Shown here piece after piece: positions 35,401-44,075 of a DNA stretch of 44,998 nt (position 1 is the stretch's first letter; each line of letters opens with the position of its first letter). Where the stretch lies: contig JAJFKA010000028.1 of NCBI GenBank assembly GCA_021773555.1, positions 1-44,998 on the forward strand, read 5' to 3'. Position numbers and translations under genes: made by a program. This stretch comes from Gammaproteobacteria bacterium (GTDB lineage Bacteria; Pseudomonadota; Gammaproteobacteria; Pseudomonadales; Azotimanducaceae). Below the pieces are notes generated by a model. It did not search any database. It was not told the origin of the DNA and was given only the letters and a program-made list of their open reading frames with translations.

Positions 35401-35779
35401 TCGGCAACCACGGAATCGTCACCGCTGGCAGCAGGACAGAAGGGTTCGGGGACTTAGCAGGTGTAACCACTTTGAGGGTGGTGAGCCTGACACTCGATAA
35501 CCGAATTCTGCTATACCTGAGCACGTGCAGCCAGTTAACGTCGATGCACAGGTCGGTTACACTGAGATCAAAATCCTCGGTCGCGTAATGGAGGCTGCCG
35601 ATACATGATTGCGTCGCCAGAGAACCGGATACAGATTCAATATCAATGCCAAAACGAGTCCCGCCCCAGGCCACCAGATCACGGAGCCCCCGCTCGGATA
35701 ACAGGTACGCAGACAAGGCCAGCCCGATAAGAACAAGTATTAACGACAGGACAAAAAACACCCTGGAGAACAAATTCAC
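32489..35779 (-). CDS. tamB: TamB, inner-membrane component of the translocation and assembly module
   Basis: The 1096-residue protein has an N-terminal signal-anchor helix (about 5-25) followed by a long repetitive beta-rich periplasmic body typical of the AsmA/VPS13-like bridge proteins. It ends in the conserved TamB (DUF490) region: LTGRLLRQTG, LTGIDDISFSQSGDGVEVGAG and a C-terminal beta-signal-like YIFGK. TamB spans the periplasm and works with TamA in outer-membrane protein and lipid handling. Starts with GTG (35779), overlapping the tamA TGA (GTGA), so the pair is co-translated. Somewhat shorter than the approximately 1250-residue E. coli protein. Confidence 0.92.
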   Translation of the reverse strand: MNLFSRVFFVLSLILVLIGLALSAYLLSERGLRDLVAWGGTRFGIDIESVSGSLATQSCIGSLHYATEDFDLSVTDLCIDVNWLHVLRYSRIRLSSVRLTTLKVVTPAKSPNPSVLLPAVTIPWLPIDVNIEFLAAAEIQIDDQVLTDVQVKHFEATKSLWKYELLQLRSDNRIFVNELSLVKKSGSSPVVRGDITVTGDLEVTLTLAGRLDQLEFEAVAYGWKTTGVINLTSSNWPFRSRVTSPEISLEPYGLRQAASLSSSVKGDVTGIDVQGELRSAGSVAGFNVQLQGESLQARLVFKSFPLAHELRTVPLTGNVEIRTDRSFKLVELRIDELVNLFSRQALTGSATIGLDLPSITVVRSSFTAGAGTLSASGFWRGAGDWNLETETESFPLSLPGLSAGLSGKAALGSGQARGSFDVKDLEYQGFSVPSVNLQLDLAALDWLVLIASGISRDNNAIGELKLRLHGEPFEGAFDLDAVRAGHGASSSGKYRFENEILDLNIATLVASYHFLAGEDLAVFGVESDPKSMIKLVQPLSIRSNGSELSIGPIVLANDSGGHAQLDYDPQTDTGRIDVHAWQLPIYNPGNGDLRTAAIVDASITSSAVAGLRFDGELTIHDIRIAGLPDDAPDFDVNTGEIVVKVVTDGTRSNLVLRGNIPELLNLDGALNLSASRIQGSATIALLYPELFSPYLAPYVSAPSGEMNAVISVDGEIQAPEITGVVNWNNGGLDVDILGLNLRELNARANSEDGARFVLVSTGKDGSGGDLRVDGELDAIFSDQRAIHLKLVTRGAGVLNRSDARAKVTSDIDYFYKSDSHRLEGDITVDEALFTIRELPRTVVTPSSDVTVKGRNQQAQNQPLDLDLGVTLTNKARVSAFGLDSSIAGKLRYQAKRGAPIKLVGTLATVDGSFSVYGQTLTIRRGKLVFDGPLDDPRVDVFASRDVKVDGRGYQVGVIVSGYASELNTQITSNPALPEVDALSLLLTGRLLRQTGQQEKQQIAGAALTMGLQKAGFITNRIMALTGIDDISFSQSGDGVEVGAGVQLNQNLYLRYTYGALSRIGGMLLDYNLSDSTRLRATTGDTQSIELQYIFGK

Positions 35780-37497
35780 AAGTCGGGGCCAAGATTGAAG
35801 TGTATCCGGAAGGTATCTTCCGACCCCTGAAGCGGCAGGGCGAGATCCAGCCTGAGCGGTCCAAGCGGTGAATACCAGCGAACACCGAAACCGGTCGAAG
35901 TTGGCCAGGTGCCACCGAATTTACCCTGAGTACCGACATTTCCAGCGTCAAAGAACCAGGCAGCAGACCAGGAGCTGGCAACCGGTATATCAAATTCAAC
36001 ACTGCCAGTCGCAAGCCACTCTCCACCACTGGCCTCATTGTCTGCATTTGTCGGCCCAAGTGTTCGATAGGCAAAACCGCGGACGCTCTGGTCACCACCT
36101 GCAAAGAATCGCCAGTTCGTCGGAACCCTTTCAAGAGTGGCTGTCTGCAGATAGCCTGCCTCACCACGCAGGATTATCCTGCTCTCCTGATAGACGCGGA
36201 AAATCGTTTTCGCGCGTGCACTTACACGGGCAAAGGTTGCATCGGAAATGATGGAACTGCTCGCACCAGCGACTTCTAGTTGTGCAGTCAAACCTGTCGC
36301 TCTGATCCCTTCCTTAACTTGCCTGAAACCGAAGCTCACACCAGGCACGAGCGCCAACAGATCAGAGCGGCGATCGGGTTCATCCGATCGGTCCAGAGTT
36401 AGTCCCAGGAACGGCTCAACCCGCCATTTACCTTTTGATCTGCTTGACCGCACACCAACATTAAAAGCAGAAGTGCGAATGGCGTCATTGCTGTCCACAA
36501 CTTTTGCGCCGAGGTAAACACTGTACCAGTCCAGCAACGGACGACCACCCGGCATCCGGTACTCCACCTGCCCTTCCTGTTCCGTCGTACCAACCTGGAC
36601 ATGGCCGTTAAACTGATGCCCGCGCCGGTTCAGCAAACGGTTGGAGTAGTCGCTGCTCACATAAATGCCTAAATCGGAAGACACCCCCGCACCGACACTG
36701 AGCTCCCTGGGAACCTGTTTGGTGGCTAGAATACTAATATCCAAGCGCGCATCCGCAACCGGCTCGGACTGAATTTCGACCGCTGAAAAATAGCCTGAAC
36801 GTACAAGCTCCTGTTGAACGACACCGAGTTGTCTTCGTTCAACCCAGTCGCCACTGGTTATCGATACGAGGCGCTGCATCAGTTGATCATTTAGAAAGTC
36901 CACATCATTGTTGATTGTGCCAATCCGGTAGCGCTCGCCGGTCCGCAGGGTCAGGGTGATATCAGCGCCGGTCTTTGCTTCGTTTACCTCGACGCTGCGC
37001 ACCGTGTACGTCGCATCCAGAAAACCACTATCGAGTGCCAGCCTGAGAAGTTTTTCGCGGAATGTCTCATAGAGCTGATGCTCAAAAACCTCGCCATTTC
37101 GGAGCGGTGTATTCCTGATCAGTTCATCAATACGAGCATGGCTCATTCCGTCAACCTGAGTAACGACCCTCTGCAAAAGGACGGGATCACCCGGTCGAAT
37201 CCGAAAGCTGGCACGCCAGCAGGCGGCGTCTGAAAAATCAAGATTGGGTTCAATCTCGGGCCGGTAATAGCCGAAGGGCTCCAGAGCCTCCGCTATCTGC
37301 GGTAGCGCCCGGCGAAACAGGCGCCGCACTTCGCTTGGGCGAGTGGTACAAGGCAAGGTCGACAGCGTCAGGAATTGTCTGACATTGTCGGCGACGATTC
37401 CGTCAACTCCCTCCAGATCTACTTTTGCCATTGCCTGCGACATCAGAAATATTATCGGCAGCAAAAAGAGCCTGGGTAAGGTTTGATTTATTTTCAT
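35776..37497 (-). CDS. tamA: TamA, outer-membrane Omp85-family protein
   Basis: The 573-residue product has a signal peptide ending in SQAMA, about three POTRA domains (about 25-265: RIRPGDPVLLQRV and RTGERYRIGTINND mark two of them) and a C-terminal 16-strand barrel. The barrel carries the Omp85 motif VRGFAYRTLGP (about 470-480, VRGY-like) and ends in HFNLGPDL. The length is close to E. coli TamA (577). Two Cys residues near 50 and 93 may form the POTRA disulfide. It precedes tamB in the operon. Confidence 0.93.
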   Translation of the reverse strand: MKINQTLPRLFLLPIIFLMSQAMAKVDLEGVDGIVADNVRQFLTLSTLPCTTRPSEVRRLFRRALPQIAEALEPFGYYRPEIEPNLDFSDAACWRASFRIRPGDPVLLQRVVTQVDGMSHARIDELIRNTPLRNGEVFEHQLYETFREKLLRLALDSGFLDATYTVRSVEVNEAKTGADITLTLRTGERYRIGTINNDVDFLNDQLMQRLVSITSGDWVERRQLGVVQQELVRSGYFSAVEIQSEPVADARLDISILATKQVPRELSVGAGVSSDLGIYVSSDYSNRLLNRRGHQFNGHVQVGTTEQEGQVEYRMPGGRPLLDWYSVYLGAKVVDSNDAIRTSAFNVGVRSSRSKGKWRVEPFLGLTLDRSDEPDRRSDLLALVPGVSFGFRQVKEGIRATGLTAQLEVAGASSSIISDATFARVSARAKTIFRVYQESRIILRGEAGYLQTATLERVPTNWRFFAGGDQSVRGFAYRTLGPTNADNEASGGEWLATGSVEFDIPVASSWSAAWFFDAGNVGTQGKFGGTWPTSTGFGVRWYSPLGPLRLDLALPLQGSEDTFRIHFNLGPDL

Positions 37498-37593
37498 CGA
37501 AAATAGACCGGCACAAGAGGCATTGGGTTTTACGCCAGTCCTGTTTCGCCGACCGCTTCCTCCGATCCTGCGATAAAAATCGCGGTGAGAAAA

Positions 37594-38481
37594 TCAGGCG
37601 CCATGATCACCACGCACAAGTAACATGTCATGACGACTAATCTGCAGCAGTTTCTCCGCAGTACTGCCAACAATCGTCCGGCCAAGCAGGCCGCGAGCTA
37701 TGCTGCCGAGAATTACGATGTCCACGTGCTTTTCCTTGATGAAGCGCGCCAGGCTTGCGGCAGTCTCTCCCTCGAGAAGGTGCCGCGGGTTCGCCTGCAA
37801 ACGGCGTTCACGAATGTACTTATCCAGTGCTTCGCGATGAATCGTCTGTATTGAACGTTCATGCTGGCGAAGATAGGGTGGTACAAAATAGCAGTGTCCG
37901 AGATCCAGTCGTGCGGACATATGCAGCTCCAGCTGTTGCGCGTATTTACAGATCACGTTATCCGTTTGTTGGGGCCGATCATGCTCATGCATAGGATCAA
38001 TGGCAGCAAATAGCCGGACTTGCGAATTCCACTCTCTGCCACGCATGACCAGCACGGGATTTTGAACTTCCCGGGTGACTTCGAGGTAATGACGGGGAAT
38101 CGATTCTGCCGAACTATACAAGACAACCCAGCGACTTCTACGTCGAAGCAATTGAGGTGCCAATATATCCGTAAGATCGTTGTCCCAGATGATCTCGAAG
38201 GTCGCGTTTGGACGCTTCTCCTGGATGGGCTGAACGACGAGTTTAACCCAGTCCTCGATTGCCGCACGGTGCGTTTTCACCGGATCGCCTGGCAGACTGC
38301 CACCATAGAGGAAAAGGCGTTTTTGGATCGGGCTGCTGGCATGAACGATGATGTGGCAATTTTTCTTCAGCGCGGCCGCCAGTCTTAGAATCTTCCTCCC
38401 AAATAATTCATGTGCCTGGTCAAATGCAGTGATTACTGCAACCAGTCCGTCGCCCGTTGTTTCGCCCAGCTTTGTCTGCAT
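37594..38481 (-). CDS. Tandem universal stress protein (UspE-like)
   Basis: About 295 residues from ATG at 38481; a TTG at 38514 would add 11 residues. Two Usp-type alpha/beta halves are present. The C-terminal half (about 155-290) has the nucleotide-binding pattern GSIARGLLGRTIVGSTAEKLL (G-x2-G-x9-G-S/T type) and strand ending HDMLLVRG. The N-terminal half is more divergent and lacks that loop. Tandem Usp proteins such as UspE are cytosolic stress-response proteins. It is transcribed towards the end of the tamA region but 96 nt upstream of that gene, so it may be read with tamA-tamB. Confidence 0.82.
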   Translation of the reverse strand: MQTKLGETTGDGLVAVITAFDQAHELFGRKILRLAAALKKNCHIIVHASSPIQKRLFLYGGSLPGDPVKTHRAAIEDWVKLVVQPIQEKRPNATFEIIWDNDLTDILAPQLLRRRSRWVVLYSSAESIPRHYLEVTREVQNPVLVMRGREWNSQVRLFAAIDPMHEHDRPQQTDNVICKYAQQLELHMSARLDLGHCYFVPPYLRQHERSIQTIHREALDKYIRERRLQANPRHLLEGETAASLARFIKEKHVDIVILGSIARGLLGRTIVGSTAEKLLQISRHDMLLVRGDHGA

Positions 38482-38514
38482 AAATGAGAAGGAACTTCTT
38501 AAGAATTCGCCCAA

Positions 38515-38755
38515 AGGGTGAATGATAGCTATCTACCAGCTTATAAGACAGGCAAGGTTCGGGAATAGTTCAGCGCCCGGACCAATATGCATCAGAACCC
38601 GGGGCAGTGTCCCGCAAGTTAACGTCAGTGTGCCTGGAGAACGGCGACTCGATTTCCTCGCCAATCCTGTGCAGGTCCAAAAGCGACTCGAAGCACTAGT
38701 AAGTCTGGTGGCTTGCTGAAAATCCAGTCGGATATTATTCTTCGAGTTCAGCTCC
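38515..38755. other. Divergent intergenic region between Usp and methyltransferase genes
   Basis: About 240 nt without a supported gene. A plus-strand frame from 38522 to 38719 (65 codons) is open, but its product has no recognisable pattern and no good ribosome site, so it is not called. No clear promoter pair or repeat was seen. Confidence 0.4.
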
Positions 38756-39424
38756 ATGACTGGCGAGGAAACTTTCCAGACTATGCGTCGTTTTCGGAAA
38801 GCGGAATACAACTTTGGTGAACGCACCATTCGAATTCGCATACCGCGAAATCTGCAGCGTCTAAACGAGTCCCAGGACGCTCCGACCTCGATCATCGGCG
38901 CAGACGCCATCGCGCTGACTGGCATGGTTTGGCCATCTTCAGAAAGCCTGTGTGAACTGATGCTGGACTACAACACTGACGGAAAACGATTTCTGGAGAT
39001 TGGGTGCGGCCTGGGTCTGGCCAGCCTGCTGCTTAATTCTCGAGGGGCGAACATTGCGGCCATGGATATCCATCCAGTGACTGCAGAGTTATTCGCGCTT
39101 AACACAACCCTCAACGGGCAGAACCCAATTCCATTCCATCGTGCGAACTGGTCGGACGAAGCTCTCTGTCTGGGTGAATTCGATGTGATTCTCGGCGCAG
39201 ACGTCCTCTACGAACCGCGGCATGTGGATTCACTTCCGCAGTTTCTCGCCAGACATACTGCCCCGGGGAGCGAAGTTTTAATTGTTGACCCTGGGCGCGG
39301 ACAAGCTGAGCGTTTTTCCGAGGCAATGACCGGGTTCGGATTTACATTGCAGGAAAATACCAATGAGTTCGCCGAACAGCACAGGCGTGAACATTCCGAA
39401 GTTTTGTATCACTTTAAACGCTGA
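38756..39424 (+). CDS. Class I SAM-dependent methyltransferase (methyltransferase-16-like)
   Basis: The 222-residue product has the SAM-binding motif FLEIGCGLGLASLL (about 79-92), an acidic motif II (AAMDIHP) and the post-II motif FDVILGADVLYEPRHVD typical of lysine or small-protein methyltransferases related to METTL20/21-type enzymes. The N-terminal beta segment (ERTIRIRIP) is usual for such proteins. The substrate is unknown. The start could also be the internal ATG at 38783. Confidence 0.82.
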   Translation: MTGEETFQTMRRFRKAEYNFGERTIRIRIPRNLQRLNESQDAPTSIIGADAIALTGMVWPSSESLCELMLDYNTDGKRFLEIGCGLGLASLLLNSRGANIAAMDIHPVTAELFALNTTLNGQNPIPFHRANWSDEALCLGEFDVILGADVLYEPRHVDSLPQFLARHTAPGSEVLIVDPGRGQAERFSEAMTGFGFTLQENTNEFAEQHRREHSEVLYHFKR

Positions 39425-39464
39425 CAGAATAATTTCACCCTTGTCCAACGCATCTCCCGGAAGG

Positions 39465-40307
39465 TTAGTTTCCCCTGAACTCGGGTGGCCGTTTCTGCGC
39501 AAACGAGGTCATACCCTCCCTTGCATCTTCAGTCCGCATCAGCTGCAGAAAGTTCATATAAACGTGATGAACATGATCATTGAATTGCTCGGATAGTCCC
39601 ATGCGCATCAAACGCTTTGCCGATTGAACGGCCAGTGGAGCGTTCGCGGCAATGTCTCCTGCCAGATTCCGTGCAAATGACACTAGATCAGCATCCGGGA
39701 CAACATGCGCACAAAGACCAAGCGACTGGCATTCGTCAGCACCAAGGTTTCTGCCAGTAAAGAATATTTCCGTCGCTTTCTCCCAACCCACCAACCTCGG
39801 TAACAGCCAGGTCCCGCCGCTCTCAGGAACAATACCCCGTTTGACCGGCGTAGGCGCCATCTTTGCGCTTTTTGCCAGAACCCTGATATCACATGCCAGC
39901 GCCATATCCATACCAAAACCGGCGGCGGCGCCATTCATTGCGCAGATAACCGGTTTCTCGCAGTTGAAGATCAGGGCTGGTGGAAAGGACTTAACATTCA
40001 GCGTTACGGGAATCGCCGATTTAACATTTTTCCCCGCATCCGAGCCCGTTCTGGATTGAGCGCTGACCACATCCAGACCAGCACAAAATGCACGGCCGTT
40101 GCCGGTTAGGATAATGACACGCACTTCGGAATCCCGTTCTGCCTTTGTGATGTAGTCGCACACAAGCGCAAGCATTGATCCGCCAAGCGTATTCATTTGC
40201 TCGGGTCGATTGAGAGTAATTGTCGCAATCGCGTCCGACACTTCGTAAAGCGTGTCTTCCGATGATTTCGAATCATCCCTGCCGATATTCTGTTTTACTT
40301 CGCTCAC
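39465..40307 (-). CDS. Enoyl-CoA hydratase/isomerase family protein
   Basis: The 280-residue crotonase-fold protein shows the first oxyanion-hole segment GRAFCAGLDV (about 81-90), the second ICAMNGAAAGFGMDMALACD (about 115-134) and the catalytic Glu region RGIVPESGGTWLLPRL (about 148-163). The fold acts on acyl-CoA thioesters, usually hydration in beta-oxidation. The N-terminal ~20 residues are extra. It lies 85 nt downstream of the flavin monooxygenase gene and may be co-transcribed. Confidence 0.88.
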   Translation of the reverse strand: MSEVKQNIGRDDSKSSEDTLYEVSDAIATITLNRPEQMNTLGGSMLALVCDYITKAERDSEVRVIILTGNGRAFCAGLDVVSAQSRTGSDAGKNVKSAIPVTLNVKSFPPALIFNCEKPVICAMNGAAAGFGMDMALACDIRVLAKSAKMAPTPVKRGIVPESGGTWLLPRLVGWEKATEIFFTGRNLGADECQSLGLCAHVVPDADLVSFARNLAGDIAANAPLAVQSAKRLMRMGLSEQFNDHVHHVYMNFLQLMRTEDAREGMTSFAQKRPPEFRGN

Positions 40308-40392
40308 CGCCGACCTCCGTTAAATTTCGTCCAGTCTACCGTACCGACTGTAGAATTGCGTCCGAATCACCCGATCGACACACTCGGCCAAC

Positions 40393-42255
40393 CTACACCG
40401 ATTGTGCCTGAAACAGGTAGGGTGACAACGTCTCCTGTGCCGCAGTTCGCCATTCATGCCAGCGGTCGCCGCCACCGTAATAGGCCAGGCTTCCGGGTTC
40501 TGCGCTGCCATCCCCGTTGTAATAGGAATAGCAGTCACGCAAAGGCTGGGACTGCATATCCATTTCCCGACAGTGCGCAGCGTAATCGTTCTCCGATTGC
40601 TTTTTAACATCCACCGTACACAGGTCGCGATCTCGCATCATCGTCAGCATCCACGTAACATAGTTCGCGTGCATCTCGCAGACTCGGGTGAAGTTAAACT
40701 GCCCGCCGCCCCCCTGTGGGCCCGTCATAATCAAGAGGTTTGGGAAACCGCTGCTGTGCATTCCAAGGAAGGTTTTTGTCCCTTCGGCCTGCCACTTTTC
40801 CTTGAGTGTCCGCCCTTCTCGACCGATCACCATGTTGAACGTAGAAGTCGCCATCCACTGAAATCCTGTTGCGTAGATCAAAACATCAACGGGATACTCG
40901 ATGCCATTATGAACAATCCCACGTTCATTGATTTCACTTACCCCGAGGGGTGCTGTATCGATCAACTGGACATGCGGCAGATTGAATGTCGGCAGATACT
41001 CGTCATGAAACGTTGGCCGCTTGCAGCCATACGAATAGTACGGCTTTAACGCTTCTGCGGTTTTTGGATCCTTGACGATTGCGTCAACCCGCGCACGGAT
41101 CTGCTCCATGATGCGGAAGTTCGTGTTGAGCTGACGTTGTATAAGTTCGTCGGGCGCCAGCGGTGTCTTGTGCTTTTTTGGTACTTTGACATGATCCACC
41201 TTGCCTGAAAGGAAATCATCATTGGCTTTGAGTGCAGTGCGACCCGCAGATATTGTCGCAAGACGCTCGCGTCGCGCGACCGCCCAGCCGGGCTCATGCC
41301 GCCATTGCGCTTCCTCCTCCTCGGTCGTGGCGCGCTGGTCGCGCACGTCGATCGTGGAAGGAGTGCGCTGGAAGACGTAGAGCGCTTTGACTACCTTCGC
41401 GATTTCGGGGACGACCTGAACCGCGGTAGCACCCGTGCCGATGATACCGACGCGTTTGTCGTTCAGATCAACGTTATAATTCCAGCGTGAAGTGTGAAAT
41501 GCCTGACCCTCGAAGCGCTCCATGCCTTCAATGCGGGCGAGCTTTGGCGTGGTCAGGATACCGTTGGCGAGCACGACGAACCGCGAGCGCATTGCATCCC
41601 CTCGATCAGTCTTGACCGTCCACCGCGCCGCCGCCTCGTCCCACACTGTTTCCGTGACAGTCGTGTGAAACAGGCAACGCTCATAGAATCCGGACTTCTC
41701 TGCCATGTTTTGACAGTATTCGAGAATTTCGAACCCGGACGCGAACTTCATCGTCGGGATGTAGCCCATTTCTTCGAGCAGGGGCAGGTAGCTGTAGGAT
41801 TCTACATCGCAGGCAATCCCCGGATAGCGATTCCAGTACCAGGTACCACCGACGTCACCCCCTTTCTCACAGAAGCGGACATCCCTGAATCCTGCTTCTT
41901 TAAGCCTGTACCAAAGCAGGAGTGCGGCAAAGCCAGCGCCAACGACCAACACTTCACATTCGTCAGCCAGGCACTCGCGCTCAACAGGTGGTTCCGAGTA
42001 CACGTCTTCGAGATATTTTGCGAACTCACCTTCCATGGCAATGTAATCGGCAGCACCCTGGCGGGCTTCTTTGAACTCACGGTATTTCGCCTGTTCTTCG
42101 GCATTAAACGCAGCGCCTGGCGGAGGTTCTGGCAGGGTTTTGAGCAACTCATCGGTGACGATGGAGTAACCCTGACCGGCAATTTTTTCCGTCGCCTTTG
42201 CGGCACGCGTGTTGAATGTCTTTAAACCCGTCACCGGATCAATTCGGATCGCCAA
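40393..42255 (-). CDS. Flavin-containing monooxygenase, Baeyer-Villiger type
   Basis: TTG at 42255 is chosen: AGAGGT lies 6 nt upstream and the product starts MAIRIDPVTG, 620 residues. A TTG at 42327 would add 24 residues without a ribosome site. Features: an N-terminal helical extension (about 1-95), FAD-binding VVGAGFAALLLWYRL (about 104-118) and a GGTWYWNRYPG segment. The BVMO fingerprint FxGxxxHxxxW (FEGQAFHTSRW, near 260) and an NADPH Rossmann motif VGIIGTGATAVQVV near 275 follow. Such enzymes insert oxygen beside ketones. Together with the downstream crotonase it suggests catabolism of a ketone or steroid-like compound; the substrate is not known. Confidence 0.9.
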   Translation of the reverse strand: MAIRIDPVTGLKTFNTRAAKATEKIAGQGYSIVTDELLKTLPEPPPGAAFNAEEQAKYREFKEARQGAADYIAMEGEFAKYLEDVYSEPPVERECLADECEVLVVGAGFAALLLWYRLKEAGFRDVRFCEKGGDVGGTWYWNRYPGIACDVESYSYLPLLEEMGYIPTMKFASGFEILEYCQNMAEKSGFYERCLFHTTVTETVWDEAAARWTVKTDRGDAMRSRFVVLANGILTTPKLARIEGMERFEGQAFHTSRWNYNVDLNDKRVGIIGTGATAVQVVPEIAKVVKALYVFQRTPSTIDVRDQRATTEEEEAQWRHEPGWAVARRERLATISAGRTALKANDDFLSGKVDHVKVPKKHKTPLAPDELIQRQLNTNFRIMEQIRARVDAIVKDPKTAEALKPYYSYGCKRPTFHDEYLPTFNLPHVQLIDTAPLGVSEINERGIVHNGIEYPVDVLIYATGFQWMATSTFNMVIGREGRTLKEKWQAEGTKTFLGMHSSGFPNLLIMTGPQGGGGQFNFTRVCEMHANYVTWMLTMMRDRDLCTVDVKKQSENDYAAHCREMDMQSQPLRDCYSYYNGDGSAEPGSLAYYGGGDRWHEWRTAAQETLSPYLFQAQSV

Positions 42256-42261
42256 TGTGTT

Positions 42262-42267
42262 ACCTCT
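42262..42267 (-). promoter_or_regulatory. Ribosome binding site fixing the BVMO start at TTG
   Basis: AGAGGT on the minus strand, 6-nt spacer (AACACA), then TTG at 42255. Confidence 0.6.
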
Positions 42268-42476
42268 AAAAGTGTCTGGATTCAGTGCAAGCTGGTCGCC
42301 GCGGACCCACTGAGGGTAATGAAGCAAGCCCCTCTGGACTTTGCCGAAGAGTGGTCTTCATTACAAGCGGCACGCACCTGGTTCTCGTACGTTTCCAACC
42401 GGGAAATGGATACCTGACAAGGCTGAACAACTCGTGGATGATATAGTGCTCAAGCCATAAACAGGAGCGGGAAATT

Positions 42477-43748
42477 ATGACGAATAAGTCGATGATCAAC
42501 ATCGACGGCAAGTTTTCATTGCGTTCCCCGAAACGGAAACATGGCGACCTGATTCAGATATTTCCCTACAAACGGTCCATTGTTGGTACGCTTTCTCTGG
42601 GCGGCATGCTGGCCGCTTTTACTGCTCCTTTCTTTTCAATCGACAACTTGATGTTTGCTGGTCCTCCAGGTGAATTGTTTTCGGTAGTAACCTTCCTGTT
42701 CAGTGCCTTCTGGCTGCTGGGCTGGTCGTTTGCGGTGGCAATGCTTGCTATGTTGTTCCTTGGTTCTATCCTGGGTCAGGAGCAGCTTATCCTTAGCGAC
42801 CGGAAGCTGTTGCTCAGACTGGAAATTTTCGGCGCCGGATTCACCCGCAGCTTTGACGGAGGGCGAATTGACAATCTCCGTCGAGAGGACCCTGAGCCGG
42901 GGACATCGGTCGCCTGGCGCGGGCCACATATGTGTTTCGAATATGATGATGAAACCGTTAACTTCGGCTGCAATGTCGACAGACGCACCGCCGAACTAAC
43001 AGTATCGGACGTCATTGAGAAGGTCCTTGTTCCAGCGGCGGCATCGCCCACATCTGAACCGACACCTGAATTAGAACGGCAACCACCAGGCAAAGCAGAA
43101 AAAGCCGAGCACATCGCTCCCGCTACTACCAATAATGGTAGTGGTGAACAATCGATGTCAGCTTCCGGTACTGCACTGCTGCTTGCGAATGCCATACCGT
43201 TGTTGGGTGTCCTCTTTTTCAACTGGTCAGTCGGTGATGTGATGCTGGTCTATTGGGCAGAAAGTGCGGTGGTTGGAATCTACAACATCGCGAAAATGTG
43301 GATCATCGGGAGATGGGCTGCATTGTTTGTTGGGATATTCTTCATCGCTCACTACGGTGCATTTATGGTCGGGCACCTGTTTTTTATCTACGCGTTCATG
43401 ATCAGGGATCCAGAATCGACGGGAGGTATTCCGATGACTGAGGTAACCGCCGATCTTGTCGCACTTTTGCCTGCCTTAATTGCACTTTTTGTGAGCCATG
43501 GTATTTCTTTCTATCAGAATTTCCTGGGTCACCGGGAATATGAAGGCAAGAATATGAACCGCCAGATGGGTGAACCTTACAAACGAATTGTATTGATGCA
43601 CATCACCATTATTTTCGGCGCTTTCCTGGTCATGGCATTCGATAATGCCGTGCCAGTACTCATCCTGATGATCGCCCTCAAAATCGGCGCAGATTTCCGC
43701 GCCCACCTATCCGAACATAAATTACATAAATTAGGACACCCAACATAA
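42477..43748 (+). CDS. DUF6498-like membrane protein
   Basis: The 423-residue product has two N-terminal helices (about 40-58 and 65-102), a cytosolic or periplasmic central part (about 105-215; polar, Pro/Glu-rich around 185-215) and a C-terminal block of six or so helices (about 222-415). The C-terminal block resembles DUF6498, with VYWAESAVVGIYNI and HYGAFMVGHLFFIY. Function unknown. AGGAG lies 9 nt upstream of the ATG at 42477. The last 6 residues (LGHPT plus adjacent) and the stop are encoded by a repeat unit (TTAGGACACCCA at 43731), so the original end may have been replaced. Confidence 0.75.
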   Translation: MTNKSMINIDGKFSLRSPKRKHGDLIQIFPYKRSIVGTLSLGGMLAAFTAPFFSIDNLMFAGPPGELFSVVTFLFSAFWLLGWSFAVAMLAMLFLGSILGQEQLILSDRKLLLRLEIFGAGFTRSFDGGRIDNLRREDPEPGTSVAWRGPHMCFEYDDETVNFGCNVDRRTAELTVSDVIEKVLVPAAASPTSEPTPELERQPPGKAEKAEHIAPATTNNGSGEQSMSASGTALLLANAIPLLGVLFFNWSVGDVMLVYWAESAVVGIYNIAKMWIIGRWAALFVGIFFIAHYGAFMVGHLFFIYAFMIRDPESTGGIPMTEVTADLVALLPALIALFVSHGISFYQNFLGHREYEGKNMNRQMGEPYKRIVLMHITIIFGAFLVMAFDNAVPVLILMIALKIGADFRAHLSEHKLHKLGHPT

Positions 43749-43784
43749 TTTAGGAAACACAAATTAGAGAATTTAGGACACCCA
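43731..43784 (+). repeat. Three short TTAGGA-type direct repeats
   Basis: TTAGGACACCCA occurs at 43731-43742 and again at 43773-43784, 42 nt apart, with a related TTTAGGAAACACA between them (43749-43761). The first copy encodes the end of the DUF6498-like protein. They may be relics of a mobile or REP-type element linked to the transposase at the window end. Confidence 0.6.
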
Positions 43785-44075
43785 GCGAAGATTCGGACAG
43801 AGCCCGTGCTGTATTGGACCACTCTTTATCATAGCCACGACCATCGCGATGGTAGGCGCGCCCAACATGCGTTCAAGCCAGTTCCAAATAGAGATGATCA
43901 TAAGGCTGGCAACAAACTACCAGATTGTTGGCCGTAGAGGCGACCTACAAAATTCTCACCACTGAACTGCAGCTTCAAAGGTAGCTGAGCCGTATATCCA
44001 GGCCGTGCTCCGCGCTAAAATCGGCGGCAGATCGAACATCACAAGAATATCCACAACAATCACCGGAGCCTAGCC
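43749..44075. other. Repeat-bearing gap without a supported gene
   Basis: 327 nt after the DUF6498-like gene. It holds the tail of the TTAGGA repeats and a perfect 14-nt palindrome, ACCATCGCGATGGT (43840-43853). No coding frame with recognisable content is seen. It may be debris from an element. Confidence 0.5.

Noticed and set aside
37570-37583. GCGAT-AAAA-ATCGC hairpin after the Usp gene as a terminator
   Set aside because: Five-base stem with no following T-run on either strand; too weak to call.
38522-38719. 65-codon plus-strand frame between the Usp and methyltransferase genes
   Set aside because: No Shine-Dalgarno and no domain pattern. Not supported as a gene.
41494-42225. 243-codon plus-strand frame opposite the BVMO gene
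   Set aside because: The BVMO frame on the other strand has clear FAD and BVMO motifs. The opposite frame shows no domain and no ribosome site.
10746-43784. TTAGGA units at 10746-10775 and 43731-43784 as one family of repeats
   Set aside because: Only the TTAGGA core plus AC is shared and the flanks differ (ATAATA against CACCCA). The first pair fits an operator in a promoter, the second an element relic; similarity is probably chance.
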